A stretch of 64,000 nt of DNA from Streptomyces sp. CCM_MD2014 (GCF_000772045.1 NZ_CP009754.1:1054001-1118000); one strand, 5' to 3'. Positions 42,231 to 50,916 are shown, numbered from the stretch's first letter. Numbers and translations are program-made. The notes: generated by a model not told the origin, from the sequence alone.

Positions 42231-42242
42231 TTGCTCGTCTGA
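42231..42242 (+). promoter_or_regulatory. Three-codon upstream ORF (Met-Leu-Val) in the ABC-F leader
   Basis: TTG CTC GTC TGA follows GGAGAAGG at ideal spacing (GGAG 7 nt before the TTG). A ribosome paused at its stop codon would cover the left arm of a downstream stem (GAGGTC, 42241-42246). This is the layout of antibiotic-induced attenuation leaders. Confidence 0.65.
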
Positions 42243-42297
42243 GGTCCTGAGACACCGCGTCACACGTATCTCACGTGTGGGCGCCGCGTGCGACCTC
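42241..42297 (+). promoter_or_regulatory. Attenuator-type secondary structure in the ABC-F leader
   Basis: The outer pairing is GAGGTC (42241-42246) with GACCTC (42292-42297). Inside is a perfect hairpin, CACACGT (42261-42267) with ACGTGTG (42273-42279), loop ATCTC. The uORF stop overlaps the outer left arm, so translation of the uORF and folding exclude each other. No U-tract follows, so whether the structure ends transcription or hides the ribosome site cannot be said from sequence. Confidence 0.55.
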
Positions 42298-42432
42298 GGC
42301 GTTCGAGCCGTCCGTGCCTCCTTGCGGAGCAGGGCTTCTTCCATGCCCTCCCTCGTCCGACGGTGGCCGCCCGCTTCCGGTGTCTCGATACGCGTTTGCC
42401 CCTGACCGCTTCGAGCAACCGCGGAGACCCGT

Positions 42433-44067
42433 ATGTCTACTTCCCCCGCTTCCCTCACCTGTACGTCCCTGTCCTTCGCCTGGCCCGACGGCACCGCCGT
42501 CTTCGAGGGACTCGACGTCGCCTTCGGCCCCGGCAGGACCGGGCTCGTCGGCGTCAACGGCGCCGGGAAGTCCACCCTGTTGAAGCTGATCGCCGGGCAG
42601 CTCACCCCCACCGACGGCACCGTCCGGGCGGCCGGCGAGGTGGGCCATCTGCCGCAGAACGTCACACTCGACACCGCGCTGCGCGTCGACGAGGCGCTCG
42701 GCGTCGCCGACCGGCGGGCCGCGCTGCACGCCATCGAGGCGGGTGACGCGAGCGTGGAGCACTTCGAGACCCTCGGCGACGACTGGGACGTCGAGGAACG
42801 CGCGCTGGCCACCCTCGGCGAGCTGGGGCTGGGCCACCTCGGGCTCGACCGCACCGTCGGGGAGATCTCGGGCGGCGAGTCGGTGCTGCTGCGCCTGGCC
42901 GCGCTGCTGCTGCGCCGCCCCGACGCCCTGCTGCTGGACGAGCCCACCAACAACCTCGACGTGTACGCGCGCAGGCGGCTGTACGCGGCCGTCCGGTCCT
43001 GGCCGGGCGTCCTGGTCGTGGTCAGCCACGACCGCGAGCTGCTGGAGCTGGTCGACCAGATCGCCGACCTGCGCTCCGGCACGGTCACCTGGTACGGCGG
43101 CAACCTCACGGCCTACGAGGAGGCACTGGCCGTGGAGCAGGAGGCCGCCGAACGCATGGTGCGGGTCGCCGAGTCGGACCTGCGCAGGCAGAAGCGGGAG
43201 CTGGCCGACGCGCAGGTGGTGCTGGCCCGGCGCAAGCGGTACGGGCAGAAGATGTACGACACCAAGCGCGAGCCGCGGGCGGTGATGAAGCTGCGCGCCC
43301 GCACGGCGCAGCAGTCGGCCGGCAAGTACCGCGTCACGCACGAGGAGAAGCTCGCCGAGGCCAGGGAGCGGCTCGACAACGCGGTGGAGGCCGTTCGGGA
43401 CGACGACGAGATCCGCGTCGACCTGCCGTACACGGCCGTGCCGCCGGGCCGGACCGTGCTCACCCTGCGCGACCTGGAGCTAGCCCACGGCGCCCGGGTC
43501 AAGGGCGGTCTGGATCTGCACGGCCCCGAGCGGATCGCGCTGGTCGGCCGCAACGGCGCGGGCAAGACCACGCTGCTGCGCACCGTCGCGGGGGAGCTGG
43601 CGCCGGTGGCCGGCGAGGCGACGGCGCACGTGCCGCTCCGGTTCCTGCCGCAGCGGCTCGACGTCCTCGACGACGAGCTGAGCGTCGCCGAGAACGTGGC
43701 CCGGTACGCGCCGGGTGCCACCGACAACCGGATCCGGGCGCGGCTGGCACGCTTCCTGTTCCGGGGCGCCCGTGCCGACCAGCAGGCGGCGACGCTGTCC
43801 GGCGGCGAACGCTTCCGGGCGGCGCTGGCGGCGCTGATGCTGGCCGAGCCCGCGCCGCAGTTGCTGATGCTGGACGAGCCGACCAACAACCTGGACATGG
43901 CGAGCGTCCGGCAGCTCACCACCGCGCTGGAGGCCTACGAGGGGGCGCTGATCGTGGCCGGCCACGACCTGCCGTTCCTGAAGTCGCTCGGCATCACGCG
44001 GTGGCTGCTGCTGGAGGAGGGGGAACTGAGGGAAATCACGCCGGAAGCTGTCGGGTATCGCGCCTAG
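42433..44067 (+). CDS. tiaA: ABC-F ribosome-protection ATPase (TiaA-like)
   Basis: The 544-aa protein has paired ATPase domains: Walker A LVGVNGAGKSTLLKLIAG and LVGRNGAGKTTLLRTVAG, signatures ISGGESVLLRLA and LSGGERFRAALAAL, Walker B LLLDEPTNNLDVYA and LMLDEPTNNLDMAS. The linker between domains (about 225-330) has AESDLRRQKRELADAQVVLA and KRYGQKMYDTKREPRAVMKL, a long arm as in antibiotic-resistance ABC-F proteins. Gene position and leader match S. coelicolor SCO6720, which I recall being called TiaA and induced by ribosome-targeting drugs such as pleuromutilins; verify. GGAG stands 6 nt before the ATG. It is followed after 10 bp by the UvrA-like gene. Confidence 0.88.
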   Translation: MSTSPASLTCTSLSFAWPDGTAVFEGLDVAFGPGRTGLVGVNGAGKSTLLKLIAGQLTPTDGTVRAAGEVGHLPQNVTLDTALRVDEALGVADRRAALHAIEAGDASVEHFETLGDDWDVEERALATLGELGLGHLGLDRTVGEISGGESVLLRLAALLLRRPDALLLDEPTNNLDVYARRRLYAAVRSWPGVLVVVSHDRELLELVDQIADLRSGTVTWYGGNLTAYEEALAVEQEAAERMVRVAESDLRRQKRELADAQVVLARRKRYGQKMYDTKREPRAVMKLRARTAQQSAGKYRVTHEEKLAEARERLDNAVEAVRDDDEIRVDLPYTAVPPGRTVLTLRDLELAHGARVKGGLDLHGPERIALVGRNGAGKTTLLRTVAGELAPVAGEATAHVPLRFLPQRLDVLDDELSVAENVARYAPGATDNRIRARLARFLFRGARADQQAATLSGGERFRAALAALMLAEPAPQLLMLDEPTNNLDMASVRQLTTALEAYEGALIVAGHDLPFLKSLGITRWLLLEEGELREITPEAVGYRA

Positions 44068-44077
44068 CGTCCGTTGG

Positions 44078-46336
44078 ATGAGCGCATTCATCAGCATCAC
44101 CGGGGCCAGGGAGAACAACCTCCAGGACGTCACGCTCCGCATCCCGAAGGGCCGGCTGACCGTGTTCACCGGCGTTTCGGGATCGGGGAAGTCGTCGGTC
44201 GTGTTCGACACGATCGCGGTGGAGTCGCGGCGCCAGCTGAACGAGACGTTCACCTGGTTCGTGCGCAACCGGCTGCCCAAGTACGAGCGGCCGCACGCGG
44301 ACGCCCTGGAGGATCTGACCCCCGCCATCGTCGTCGACCAGCGGCCGGTCGGCGGCCACTCCCGCTCCACGGTCGGCACGATGACCGACATCCACTCCGT
44401 GCTGCGGGTGCTGTTCTCCCGGCACGGCACCCCCAGTGCGGGAGGGGCGACGGCGTACTCCTTCAACGACCCGTCGGGCATGTGCCCCGGCTGCGACGGG
44501 CTGGGCCGCAGGGTGCAGCCCGACTGGGACCGGATCCTCGACCCGGCGCGGTCGCTGGCGGGCGGGGCGGTCCGCTTCCCGCCGTTCGCGGCCGGGACCT
44601 GGCAGGGGCAGACGTACACCAACACGGATGAGCTGGACGGGGACAAGCCGGTCGGCGACTTCACCGACGCCGAGCGCGCCTTCCTGATGCGCGGGCGGCC
44701 CGGCAGCAAGGTCACCGTCAGCGGCTCGGGCGGGACGTGGAGCACCGACTACGAGGGCCTCGCCGACCGGTTCGAACGGCTGTACCTCAAACGGGACCTG
44801 TCCGGCATGAGCGAGAAGACACGGGATCTGGTGCGCGGCTTCCTGGTCGAGGCCCGCTGCCCCGACTGCGGCGGCGCCCGGCTGAACGCGGCCGCGCTCG
44901 CGTCCCGGATCGGCGGGCGCTCCATCGCCGACTGCTCGCGGATGCAGATCACCGACCTGATCGCCGTACTGCGGGAGATCGACGACCCGGTGGCCCTGCC
45001 GGTGGCGGCCGCCGCGGTGGCCGCGCTGGAGCGGGTGGAGGCCATCGGCCTCGGCTATCTCAGCCTGGACCGGGAGACCGCCACGCTCTCCGGCGGCGAG
45101 GGGCAGCGGCTGAAGACCGTGCGGCACCTCGGGTCCAGCCTGACCGGGATGACGTACATCTTCGACGAGCCCAGCGTCGGACTGCACCCGCGTGACGTGG
45201 GGCGTCTCGGCGACCTGCTGCTGCGGCTGCGCGACAAGGGAAACACCGTGCTGGTGGTCGAGCACGACCCGGACGTCATCGCGCTGGCGGACCACGTCGT
45301 CGACATGGGGCCGGGGGCCGGCGCCGACGGCGGCCGGGTGGTGTTCGAGGGGACGCCGGACCGGCTGGCCGCCTCGGACACGCTCACCGGGCGGTGCCTG
45401 GGACGGCGTACGGCGGTGAAGGAGACCGTGCGCACGCCCACCGGCGAACTGTGGGTCAAGGGCGCGGACCGGCACAACCTGCGGGAGGTGACGGTGGCGT
45501 TCGCGACCGGGGTGCTCACCGCGGTCACCGGGGTCGCCGGGTCGGGCAAGAGCACGCTGGTCGCGGAGCTGACCGCCGCCCACCCGGACGCCGTGGTCGT
45601 CGACCAGTCGGCCATCGGCATCTCGGCCCGCTCCACCCCGGCGACGTACCTCGGGATCATGGACACGGTGCGGAAGGTCTTCGCCCGGGAGACCGGTGCC
45701 GAGCCGGGGTTCTTCAGCTTCAACTCGGCGGGGGCGTGCGGCACCTGCGAGGGGCGCGGGATCATCCACACCGACCTCGCCTTCATGGACCCGGTGACGA
45801 CCACCTGTCACGACTGCGAGGGGCGCCGCTTCCGGGAGGAGGTGCTGCGGCTGACGGTGGACGGCCGGTCCGTGGCCGACGTGCTCGCGATGACCGCCGA
45901 CCAGGCCCTCGGCTTCTTCGCCGACACCGGCGTACGCCGCAGGCTGCACGCCCTGCGCGACGTGGGCCTGACCTACCTCACCCTCGGGCAGCCGCTGTCC
46001 ACGCTCTCCGGGGGTGAGCGGCAGCGGATCAAGCTGGCGACCCGGCTGCACCGCACCGGCGCGGTCTACGTCCTGGACGAGCCGACCACCGGACTGCACA
46101 TGTCGGACGTCCAGGGCCTGCTGTCCCTGCTGGACCGGCTGGTGGACAGCGGCAACACGGTCGTGGTCGTCGAGCACAACCTGGACGTGGTGGCGCACGC
46201 CGACCGCGTGATCGACCTCGGTCCGGACGGAGGGCGGGACGGCGGCCGGGTGATCTTCGAGGGCACCCCGCGCGAGCTGCTCTCGGCCCGCGGCTCCAGC
46301 ACCGCGGAGCATCTCAGGAGGGCCACGAGGGGCTGA
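44078..46336 (+). CDS. UvrA-like excinuclease/ABC ATPase (short form)
   Basis: The 752-aa protein has UvrA order but is about 200 residues shorter than UvrA (near 950). Walker A sites are VFTGVSGSGKSSVVFDTIAV and VTGVAGSGKSTLVAEL. Zinc modules are CPGCDGLGRRV, CPDCGGARLN, CGTCEGRGII and CHDCEGRRF. Signatures are TLSGGEGQRLKTVRHLGSSL and TLSGGERQRIKLATRL. The first signature domain follows directly on the first ATPase half, so the UvrB-binding insertion is probably lost. This is the UvrA2 or DrrC-like group, linked to drug tolerance. It starts 10 bp after the ABC-F stop, so both may answer to the same attenuator. An alternative is a role in repair of drug-modified DNA. Confidence 0.92.
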   Translation: MSAFISITGARENNLQDVTLRIPKGRLTVFTGVSGSGKSSVVFDTIAVESRRQLNETFTWFVRNRLPKYERPHADALEDLTPAIVVDQRPVGGHSRSTVGTMTDIHSVLRVLFSRHGTPSAGGATAYSFNDPSGMCPGCDGLGRRVQPDWDRILDPARSLAGGAVRFPPFAAGTWQGQTYTNTDELDGDKPVGDFTDAERAFLMRGRPGSKVTVSGSGGTWSTDYEGLADRFERLYLKRDLSGMSEKTRDLVRGFLVEARCPDCGGARLNAAALASRIGGRSIADCSRMQITDLIAVLREIDDPVALPVAAAAVAALERVEAIGLGYLSLDRETATLSGGEGQRLKTVRHLGSSLTGMTYIFDEPSVGLHPRDVGRLGDLLLRLRDKGNTVLVVEHDPDVIALADHVVDMGPGAGADGGRVVFEGTPDRLAASDTLTGRCLGRRTAVKETVRTPTGELWVKGADRHNLREVTVAFATGVLTAVTGVAGSGKSTLVAELTAAHPDAVVVDQSAIGISARSTPATYLGIMDTVRKVFARETGAEPGFFSFNSAGACGTCEGRGIIHTDLAFMDPVTTTCHDCEGRRFREEVLRLTVDGRSVADVLAMTADQALGFFADTGVRRRLHALRDVGLTYLTLGQPLSTLSGGERQRIKLATRLHRTGAVYVLDEPTTGLHMSDVQGLLSLLDRLVDSGNTVVVVEHNLDVVAHADRVIDLGPDGGRDGGRVIFEGTPRELLSARGSSTAEHLRRATRG

Positions 46337-46440
46337 CGGGGGTTCCGTCCGCCCAGCTCCCCGCTGCATGATGGCGAACCGGCGCCGATACGTGGCGCCG
46401 GAGCAGCCAGCGCCGATTCGGAGACCCCGGAGAGCCCCTC

Positions 46441-47217
46441 GTGCCCAGCAAGAAGGCCCTCGTCCGCCGCCCCAGCCCGAAGCTCGCCGAAGGGCTGGTG
46501 ACGCACATCGAGCGGGAGGAGGTGGACCACGGCCGTGCCGTCGAGCAGTGGGACGCCTATGTCGAGGCCCTCGGTGCGCACGGCTGGGAGACGCTGGAGG
46601 TGGACCCGGCCGACGACTGCCCGGACTCGGTCTTCGTCGAGGACATCGTCGTCGTGTACCGCAACGTCGCCCTGCTCACGCGGCCCGGCGCCGAGTCGCG
46701 GCGCGCGGAGACGGCCGGTGTCGAGGAGGCCGTGGCCCGGCTCGGCTGCTCGGTCAACTGGGTCTGGGAGCCCGGCACGCTGGACGGCGGCGACGTGCTG
46801 AAGGTCGGCGACACGATCTACGTGGGCCGCGGCGGGCGCACCAACGCGGCCGGTGTCCAGCAGGTGCGGGCGGCGTTCGAGCCGCTGGGCGCCCGGGTCG
46901 TCGCCGTGCCGGTGAGCAGGGTGCTGCACCTGAAGTCGGCGGTCACCGCGCTGCCGGACGGGACGGTGATCGGGCACATCCCGATGACCGACGTGCCCTC
47001 GCTGTTCCCCCGCTTCCTGCCCGTGCCGGAGGAGTCGGGGGCGCACGTGGTGCTGCTCGGCGGCGCCAAGCTGCTGATGGCGGCGAGCGCGCCGAAGACG
47101 GCGGAGCTGCTCGCCGACCTCGGTCACGAGCCGGTGCTCGTCGACATCGGGGAGTTCGAGAAGCTGGAGGGCTGTGTGACGTGCCTCTCGGTGCGGCTGC
47201 GGGAGCTGTACGCCTGA
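46441..47217 (+). CDS. Dimethylarginine dimethylaminohydrolase-like amidinotransferase-fold enzyme
   Basis: The 258-aa pentein-fold enzyme shows DDCPDSVFVEDIVVVYRNVA, EPGTLDGGDVLKVGDTIYVG with the catalytic acidic residues, HLKSAVTALPDGTVIGH with the catalytic His, and KLEGCVTCLSVRLRELY with the catalytic Cys near the C terminus. It would hydrolyse Nomega-methylated arginine to citrulline plus methylamines. A related reaction on other guanidines is possible. GTG start with GGAG nearby. No arginine genes adjoin it. It lies 104 bp after the UvrA-like gene. Confidence 0.92.
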   Translation: MPSKKALVRRPSPKLAEGLVTHIEREEVDHGRAVEQWDAYVEALGAHGWETLEVDPADDCPDSVFVEDIVVVYRNVALLTRPGAESRRAETAGVEEAVARLGCSVNWVWEPGTLDGGDVLKVGDTIYVGRGGRTNAAGVQQVRAAFEPLGARVVAVPVSRVLHLKSAVTALPDGTVIGHIPMTDVPSLFPRFLPVPEESGAHVVLLGGAKLLMAASAPKTAELLADLGHEPVLVDIGEFEKLEGCVTCLSVRLRELYA

Positions 47218-47321
47218 GCACGGCGCCGGGGACGACCGTACGGCCCCGGACCTGCGGGTCTCGGGGCCTTGTCGTACTCCGCCGGACGGTGGCTGATCAG
47301 CGGCCTTTACAGTGTGTTTAA

Positions 47322-47367
47322 CCTACGCCCTCGTAACCTACGGTTTCGTAGCCTACGATCCCGTAGG
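47322..47367. promoter_or_regulatory. Operator array: three CCTACG-N4-CGTARG palindromes at 15-bp steps
   Basis: Sites start at 47322 (CCTACG ccct CGTAAC), 47337 (CCTACG gttt CGTAGC) and 47352 (CCTACG atcc CGTAGG). The centre-to-centre distance is exactly 15 bp. The third is perfect, and the second pairs at 5 of 6 arm bases. The array ends 58 bp before the desaturase start, so it probably overlies its promoter. No gene for the regulator is obvious in the window. Confidence 0.75.
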
Positions 47368-47425
47368 TTCCCCGGCACCGCTCGCCGGCCGCACCGCACT
47401 GTCGTACGTCCCCATGGAGTTATTC

Positions 47426-48400
47426 GTGACGATCGTCTCCCCGCACCTCGGCACTTCCGCAGAATGGACCGACGCCCGGCTGCTGTACGCGCTGGAGGAA
47501 GTGGTCGAGAAGGAGCTCAACCGGCATCTGAAGGTCGCCAAGGACTGGATGCCGCACGAGTACGTGCCGTGGAGCGACGCGCGGAACTTCCCGGGGATCT
47601 TCGAGGACGGCGAGGCCTGGGAGAAGGGGCAGTCCAAGGTCACCGAGATCGGCCGGATCGCCCTCGTGGTGAACCTGCTGACGGAGGACAACCTCCCCAG
47701 CTACCACCACGAGATCGCCAGCCTCTTCGGCCGCGACGGCGCCTGGGGCACCTGGGTGCACCGCTGGACCGCGGAGGAGGGCCGGCACGGCATCGTGATG
47801 CGCGACTACCTGCTCGCCTCGCGCGCGGTGGACCCGGACCAGCTGGAGCAGTTCCGCATGGCCCACATGAGCGAGGGCTTCGAGTCGGACAACCGGCACT
47901 CGATGCTGCACTCGGTGGCGTACGTGGCCTTCCAGGAGCTGGCCACGCGCATCTCGCACCGCAACACGGGCCACCAGTCCGGCGACCCGGTCTGCGACCG
48001 CATGCTGGCCCGCATCGCGACCGACGAGAACCTGCACATGGTCTTCTACCGGAACCTGCTCAAGGCGGCCTTCGAGCTGGCGCCCGACCTGACGATGCAG
48101 GCGGTCCGGGACGTGGTGGTCAACTTCCGGATGCCGGGTCACGGCATGCCCGGCTTCGAGCGGGCCGCCGCGCAGATGGCGATCGGCGAGGTCTACAACC
48201 TGCGCATCCACCACGACGACGTGATCCAGCCCGTGCTGCGCTTCCTGAAGATCATGGAGATCGACGGCCTCGGCCCCGAGGGGCAGCAGGCGCAGGAGGA
48301 ACTCGGCCTGTACATGGGCGGTCTGGACGCCGAGGCCGCCAAGTTCGACGAGAAGCTGGCGGCGCGCAAGGCCCGGATGGCGGCCCGGGCGGCGGGCTGA
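47426..48400 (+). CDS. Acyl-ACP desaturase (soluble di-iron, fatty-acid desaturase type 2)
   Basis: The 324-aa protein has the two di-iron motifs WTAEEGRHGIVMRDYLL and IATDENLHMVFYRNLL (ExxH pairs), and an early YALEEVVEKELNRHLKVAKD. It resembles mycobacterial DesA/plant stearoyl-ACP desaturases and would insert a double bond in acyl chains bound to carrier protein. I chose GTG 47426 because GGAG ends 6 nt upstream; the ATG 12 bases earlier has no ribosome site and its own GGAG codon is that site. A triple operator stands upstream and a strong terminator follows. Confidence 0.93.
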   Translation: MTIVSPHLGTSAEWTDARLLYALEEVVEKELNRHLKVAKDWMPHEYVPWSDARNFPGIFEDGEAWEKGQSKVTEIGRIALVVNLLTEDNLPSYHHEIASLFGRDGAWGTWVHRWTAEEGRHGIVMRDYLLASRAVDPDQLEQFRMAHMSEGFESDNRHSMLHSVAYVAFQELATRISHRNTGHQSGDPVCDRMLARIATDENLHMVFYRNLLKAAFELAPDLTMQAVRDVVVNFRMPGHGMPGFERAAAQMAIGEVYNLRIHHDDVIQPVLRFLKIMEIDGLGPEGQQAQEELGLYMGGLDAEAAKFDEKLAARKARMAARAAG

Positions 48401-48413
48401 CCGCTCCGGTTCC

Positions 48414-48446
48414 GGTCCGCACGGGCTCCCCGCGCCCGTGCGGACC
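48414..48446. terminator. Bidirectional terminator between desaturase and WhiB-like gene
   Basis: GGTCCGCACGGG (48414-48425) and CCCGTGCGGACC (48435-48446) form a perfect 12-bp stem with a 9-nt loop. It starts 13 bp after the desaturase stop and 5 bp from the stop of the convergent gene. Confidence 0.82.
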
Positions 48447-48450
48447 GCGT

Positions 48451-48696
48451 TCAGGGAGTGGTGCGCCGCAGGGCCAGCCGCTCCTTCTCCGACAGGCCGC
48501 CCCAGACGCCGAAGCGCTCGTCGTTGCGCATGGCGAACTCCAGGCAGGTCGAGCGGATCGGGCACAGGGCGCAGATCCGCTTCGCGTCCCGTACCGAGCT
48601 GCCGGGCTCGGGGAAGAAGAAGTCTCCCCCGGTCTGCGCGCACAACGCCTGCTCCTGCCAGCTGAGGTCGGGCGTCGCGGTCGTCTCGATGTGCAT
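48451..48696 (-). CDS. WhiB-like iron-sulfur transcription factor
   Basis: The 81-aa protein has the four cluster cysteines: LCAQTGGDFFFPEPG, then RICALCPIRSTCLEFA (CxxCxxxxxC). The turn that follows is FGVWGGLSEKERLALRR. WhiB-like proteins bind a 4Fe-4S cluster and region 4 of the principal sigma factor. S. coelicolor SCO6715 (which I think is named wblH) is the apparent counterpart. The ATG has no clear ribosome site. A TTG 13 codons earlier, giving IERFSSPGTLLA, is an alternative. Confidence 0.9.
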   Translation of the reverse strand: MHIETTATPDLSWQEQALCAQTGGDFFFPEPGSSVRDAKRICALCPIRSTCLEFAMRNDERFGVWGGLSEKERLALRRTTP

Positions 48697-48887
48697 GGCC
48701 AGCAGCGTGCCGGGGGACGAAAAACGTTCGATCAACGCGGCATCAACGCCGCGCGTCCGCCACCCCCAGCCGATCAGATCGTCCTTTGCCGCGCACGGCG
48801 GCGCACGGCGGCGCGCGGAAGCGGTTGCCAGTGGTCGGTGGAAGACTCGTCAGTGCAGGCAACGGGACCCTTCCGAGGAGGGCGATC

Positions 48888-49673
48888 ATGCTCACCACCC
48901 GTTATGTCACCGGCGCCCCGAACTGGCTCGACGTCGGCACCCCGGACCTCGACGGCGCCGTGTCCTTCTACGGCGGTCTCTTCGGCTGGCGGTTCCGGTC
49001 GGCGGGACCGGAGGCCGGCGGCTACGGCTTCTTCGAGCTGGACGGCCGGATCGTGGCCGGCGGCATGCGTACGACCGAGGAGCAGGGCCCGCCGTCGTGG
49101 ACCGTGTACTTCCAGGCGCCGGACGCCGGGGCCGCCGCGAAGGCCTCCGGGGAGGCCCGCGGCGGAGTTCTCGTGCAGCCGATGGACGTCATGGACCAGG
49201 GCACCATGGCGATCCTCGCCGACCGGGCCGGGGTGCCGTTCGGCATCTGGCAGCCGGGGCAGCGCAAAGGCCTGGACGTGGCCGGCGAGACCGGCGCCCT
49301 GTGCTGGGTCGAGCTGCACACGGCGGACGTCGCGGCCGCCGCCGCGTACTACCGTGCGGTGCTCGGCCTGGAGACCTCGGCCGTCTCCTTCCCCGGCGGC
49401 TCCTACACGTGCCTCAATCCGGCCGGGGAGGGCGAGGAGGCCATGTTCGGCGGCGTCGTCCCGCTCGCCGAGGACCCGGCGGACACCGGTGCCGGCTGGC
49501 TGCCCTACATCGCGGTCGACGACGCCGACGCCACGGTCGCCCGGGCCTCCGAGCTGGGCGGCTCGGTGGGGATGCCCGCGACGGACATCGAGGGCGTCGG
49601 CCGCGTGGCACGGCTCGCCGACCCCTACGGCGCCCGGTTCGCGATCCTCAGGCCGGCCCCGCGCCAGGGGTAG
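48888..49673 (+). CDS. VOC superfamily (glyoxalase/bleomycin-resistance-like) two-domain protein
   Basis: The 261-aa protein has two VOC modules. The first begins NWLDVGTPDLDGAVSFYGGL and the second begins CWVELHTADVAAAAAYYRAV. The metal-ligand positions of a glyoxalase are only partly present (His in ELHTADV), so catalysis is uncertain. Streptomyces relatives are annotated as hydroxylases or lactoylglutathione-lyase-like proteins without proof. ATG with GAGGAGGG upstream. Alone on its strand, between the WhiB-like and LacI genes. Confidence 0.88.
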   Translation: MLTTRYVTGAPNWLDVGTPDLDGAVSFYGGLFGWRFRSAGPEAGGYGFFELDGRIVAGGMRTTEEQGPPSWTVYFQAPDAGAAAKASGEARGGVLVQPMDVMDQGTMAILADRAGVPFGIWQPGQRKGLDVAGETGALCWVELHTADVAAAAAYYRAVLGLETSAVSFPGGSYTCLNPAGEGEEAMFGGVVPLAEDPADTGAGWLPYIAVDDADATVARASELGGSVGMPATDIEGVGRVARLADPYGARFAILRPAPRQG

Positions 49674-49860
49674 GGAGCGGGGGCGTGTCCGGCGCGCCCC
49701 AGGTCGCGGCCCGGCACCGGGGTACGCGCACCGGCGCGTCCCGCTCGTGCGCCCGGTCCGGTGCCCGCACGCACGGGACGGTGCCCGGCTCGCGCGCGGG
49801 CGTGCCCCGCCCGCGTCCGAGCCGGGAGCGCGGCCCGGGCGGCGCGGCGGCGCGAACGGC

Positions 49861-50916
49861 TCACGCCGTGGCGCGGCGCACGAGGGTGGTCGGCAGGACC
49901 ACGCCGGGCGCCGTGGTGGCCGCGGCCCGGGGGGCGTCGGTGTCATCGGCGGCCGGCCCGCCGTCCAGGCCGCGCAGCAGCAGGCGGGCCATCAGCCGGC
50001 CCATGCCCTCGATGTCCTGACGGACGGTGGTCAGCGGCGGGTCGGTCTCCTCGGCGACGGGCAGCATGTCGTCGAAGCCGACGACGGCCACGTCGTCCGG
50101 CACCCGCCGCCCGCGTTCGCGCAGCACTCGCAGGGCGCCCGCCGCGGTGAGGTCGTTGGCCGCGAACACGGCGTCCAGGTCGGGGCACCGGTCGAGCAGT
50201 TCGCGCATCGCCCGTTCCCCGCCGCCCGAGGTGAAGTCGCCCCGGGCGGTCAGCTCCGCACCGGCGCCGGACCGGACGTCGCGGAAGCCCGTCAGCCGGT
50301 CGGCGGCGGAGGTCTGGTCGAGCGGGCCGGTGATGTGGGCGATCCGGGTGCGGCCGAGCCCGGCCAGGTGCCGGACGGCGGAGCGGGCGCCGCCCCGGTT
50401 GTCGCTGTCCACGTAGACCACGTCGTCCCGCCCGTCGTCCCAGTGGGGGCGTCCCCCGAAGACGGTCGGCAGGCCGGCGCCGCGGACCAGGCCGGGCAGC
50501 GGGTCGTCCAGGTGCAGGGAGAAGACGAGCGCGCCGTCGACGTGCCCGCCGGCCAGGTAGCGGCCGACGCGCGCGTGGTCCTCGCGGCCCTCGGTGAGCA
50601 GCAGCACGAGCTGGTTGTCGTGGGCCGTCAGTTCCTTGCTGATGCCGCGCAGTTGCTGGGCGAAGTAGGGGTCGGCGAAGACCCGGGTCTCCGGTTCGGC
50701 GGCGACGACGGCGACGGCCTGGTGTCGCCGGGTCACCAGGGAGCGGGCGGCCTGGTTGGGCACGTATCCCAGTTCCTCCACGGCGCGCCGGACCCGCTCG
50801 GCCAGCGCTTCCCGCACCCCGTGGGCGCCGTTGACGACGCGGGACACGGTGGCCCTGGAGACCCCGGCGCGCTCGGCCACGGCCTCGAGCGTGGGGCGCG
50901 GCGCGGTCTCGGTCAC
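49861..50916 (-). CDS. LacI family transcriptional regulator
   Basis: The 351-aa repressor has the LacI helix-turn-helix and hinge TLEAVAERAGVSRATVSRVV then NGAHGVREALAERVRRAVEE and LGYVPNQAARSLVTRRHQAV. The periplasmic-binding-like domain that follows has VDGALVFSLHLDDP and VVGFDDMLPVAEETDPPLTT. No sugar gene adjoins it directly, but the exported sugar-oxidation proteins are 1.3 kb away beyond the laccase gene, so sugar-responsive control of those is possible. GTG start with GGAGG upstream. A cis-acting site could not be identified. Confidence 0.93.
   Translation of the reverse strand: MTETAPRPTLEAVAERAGVSRATVSRVVNGAHGVREALAERVRRAVEELGYVPNQAARSLVTRRHQAVAVVAAEPETRVFADPYFAQQLRGISKELTAHDNQLVLLLTEGREDHARVGRYLAGGHVDGALVFSLHLDDPLPGLVRGAGLPTVFGGRPHWDDGRDDVVYVDSDNRGGARSAVRHLAGLGRTRIAHITGPLDQTSAADRLTGFRDVRSGAGAELTARGDFTSGGGERAMRELLDRCPDLDAVFAANDLTAAGALRVLRERGRRVPDDVAVVGFDDMLPVAEETDPPLTTVRQDIEGMGRLMARLLLRGLDGGPAADDTDAPRAAATTAPGVVLPTTLVRRATA

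Larger units (their letters stand above)
42111..42432 (+). other. 322-bp gap: promoter and long 5' leader of the ABC-F gene
   Basis: It holds a near-consensus promoter, a transcript leader of about 230 nt, a three-codon reading frame with its own ribosome site, and several hairpins. No protein gene longer than this is supported. The frames reading through the leader have no family resemblance. Confidence 0.7.

Noticed and set aside
42111..42432. Protein-coding frames through the ABC-F leader
   Set aside because: Arg/Ser-rich shadow frames only. The region is better explained by a promoter, uORF and RNA structure.
48780..48887. Possible short ORF beginning in the GCGGCGCACG direct repeats upstream of the VOC gene
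   Set aside because: The repeated GCGCACGGCG tract is low complexity, and the VOC start has a clear ribosome site of its own.
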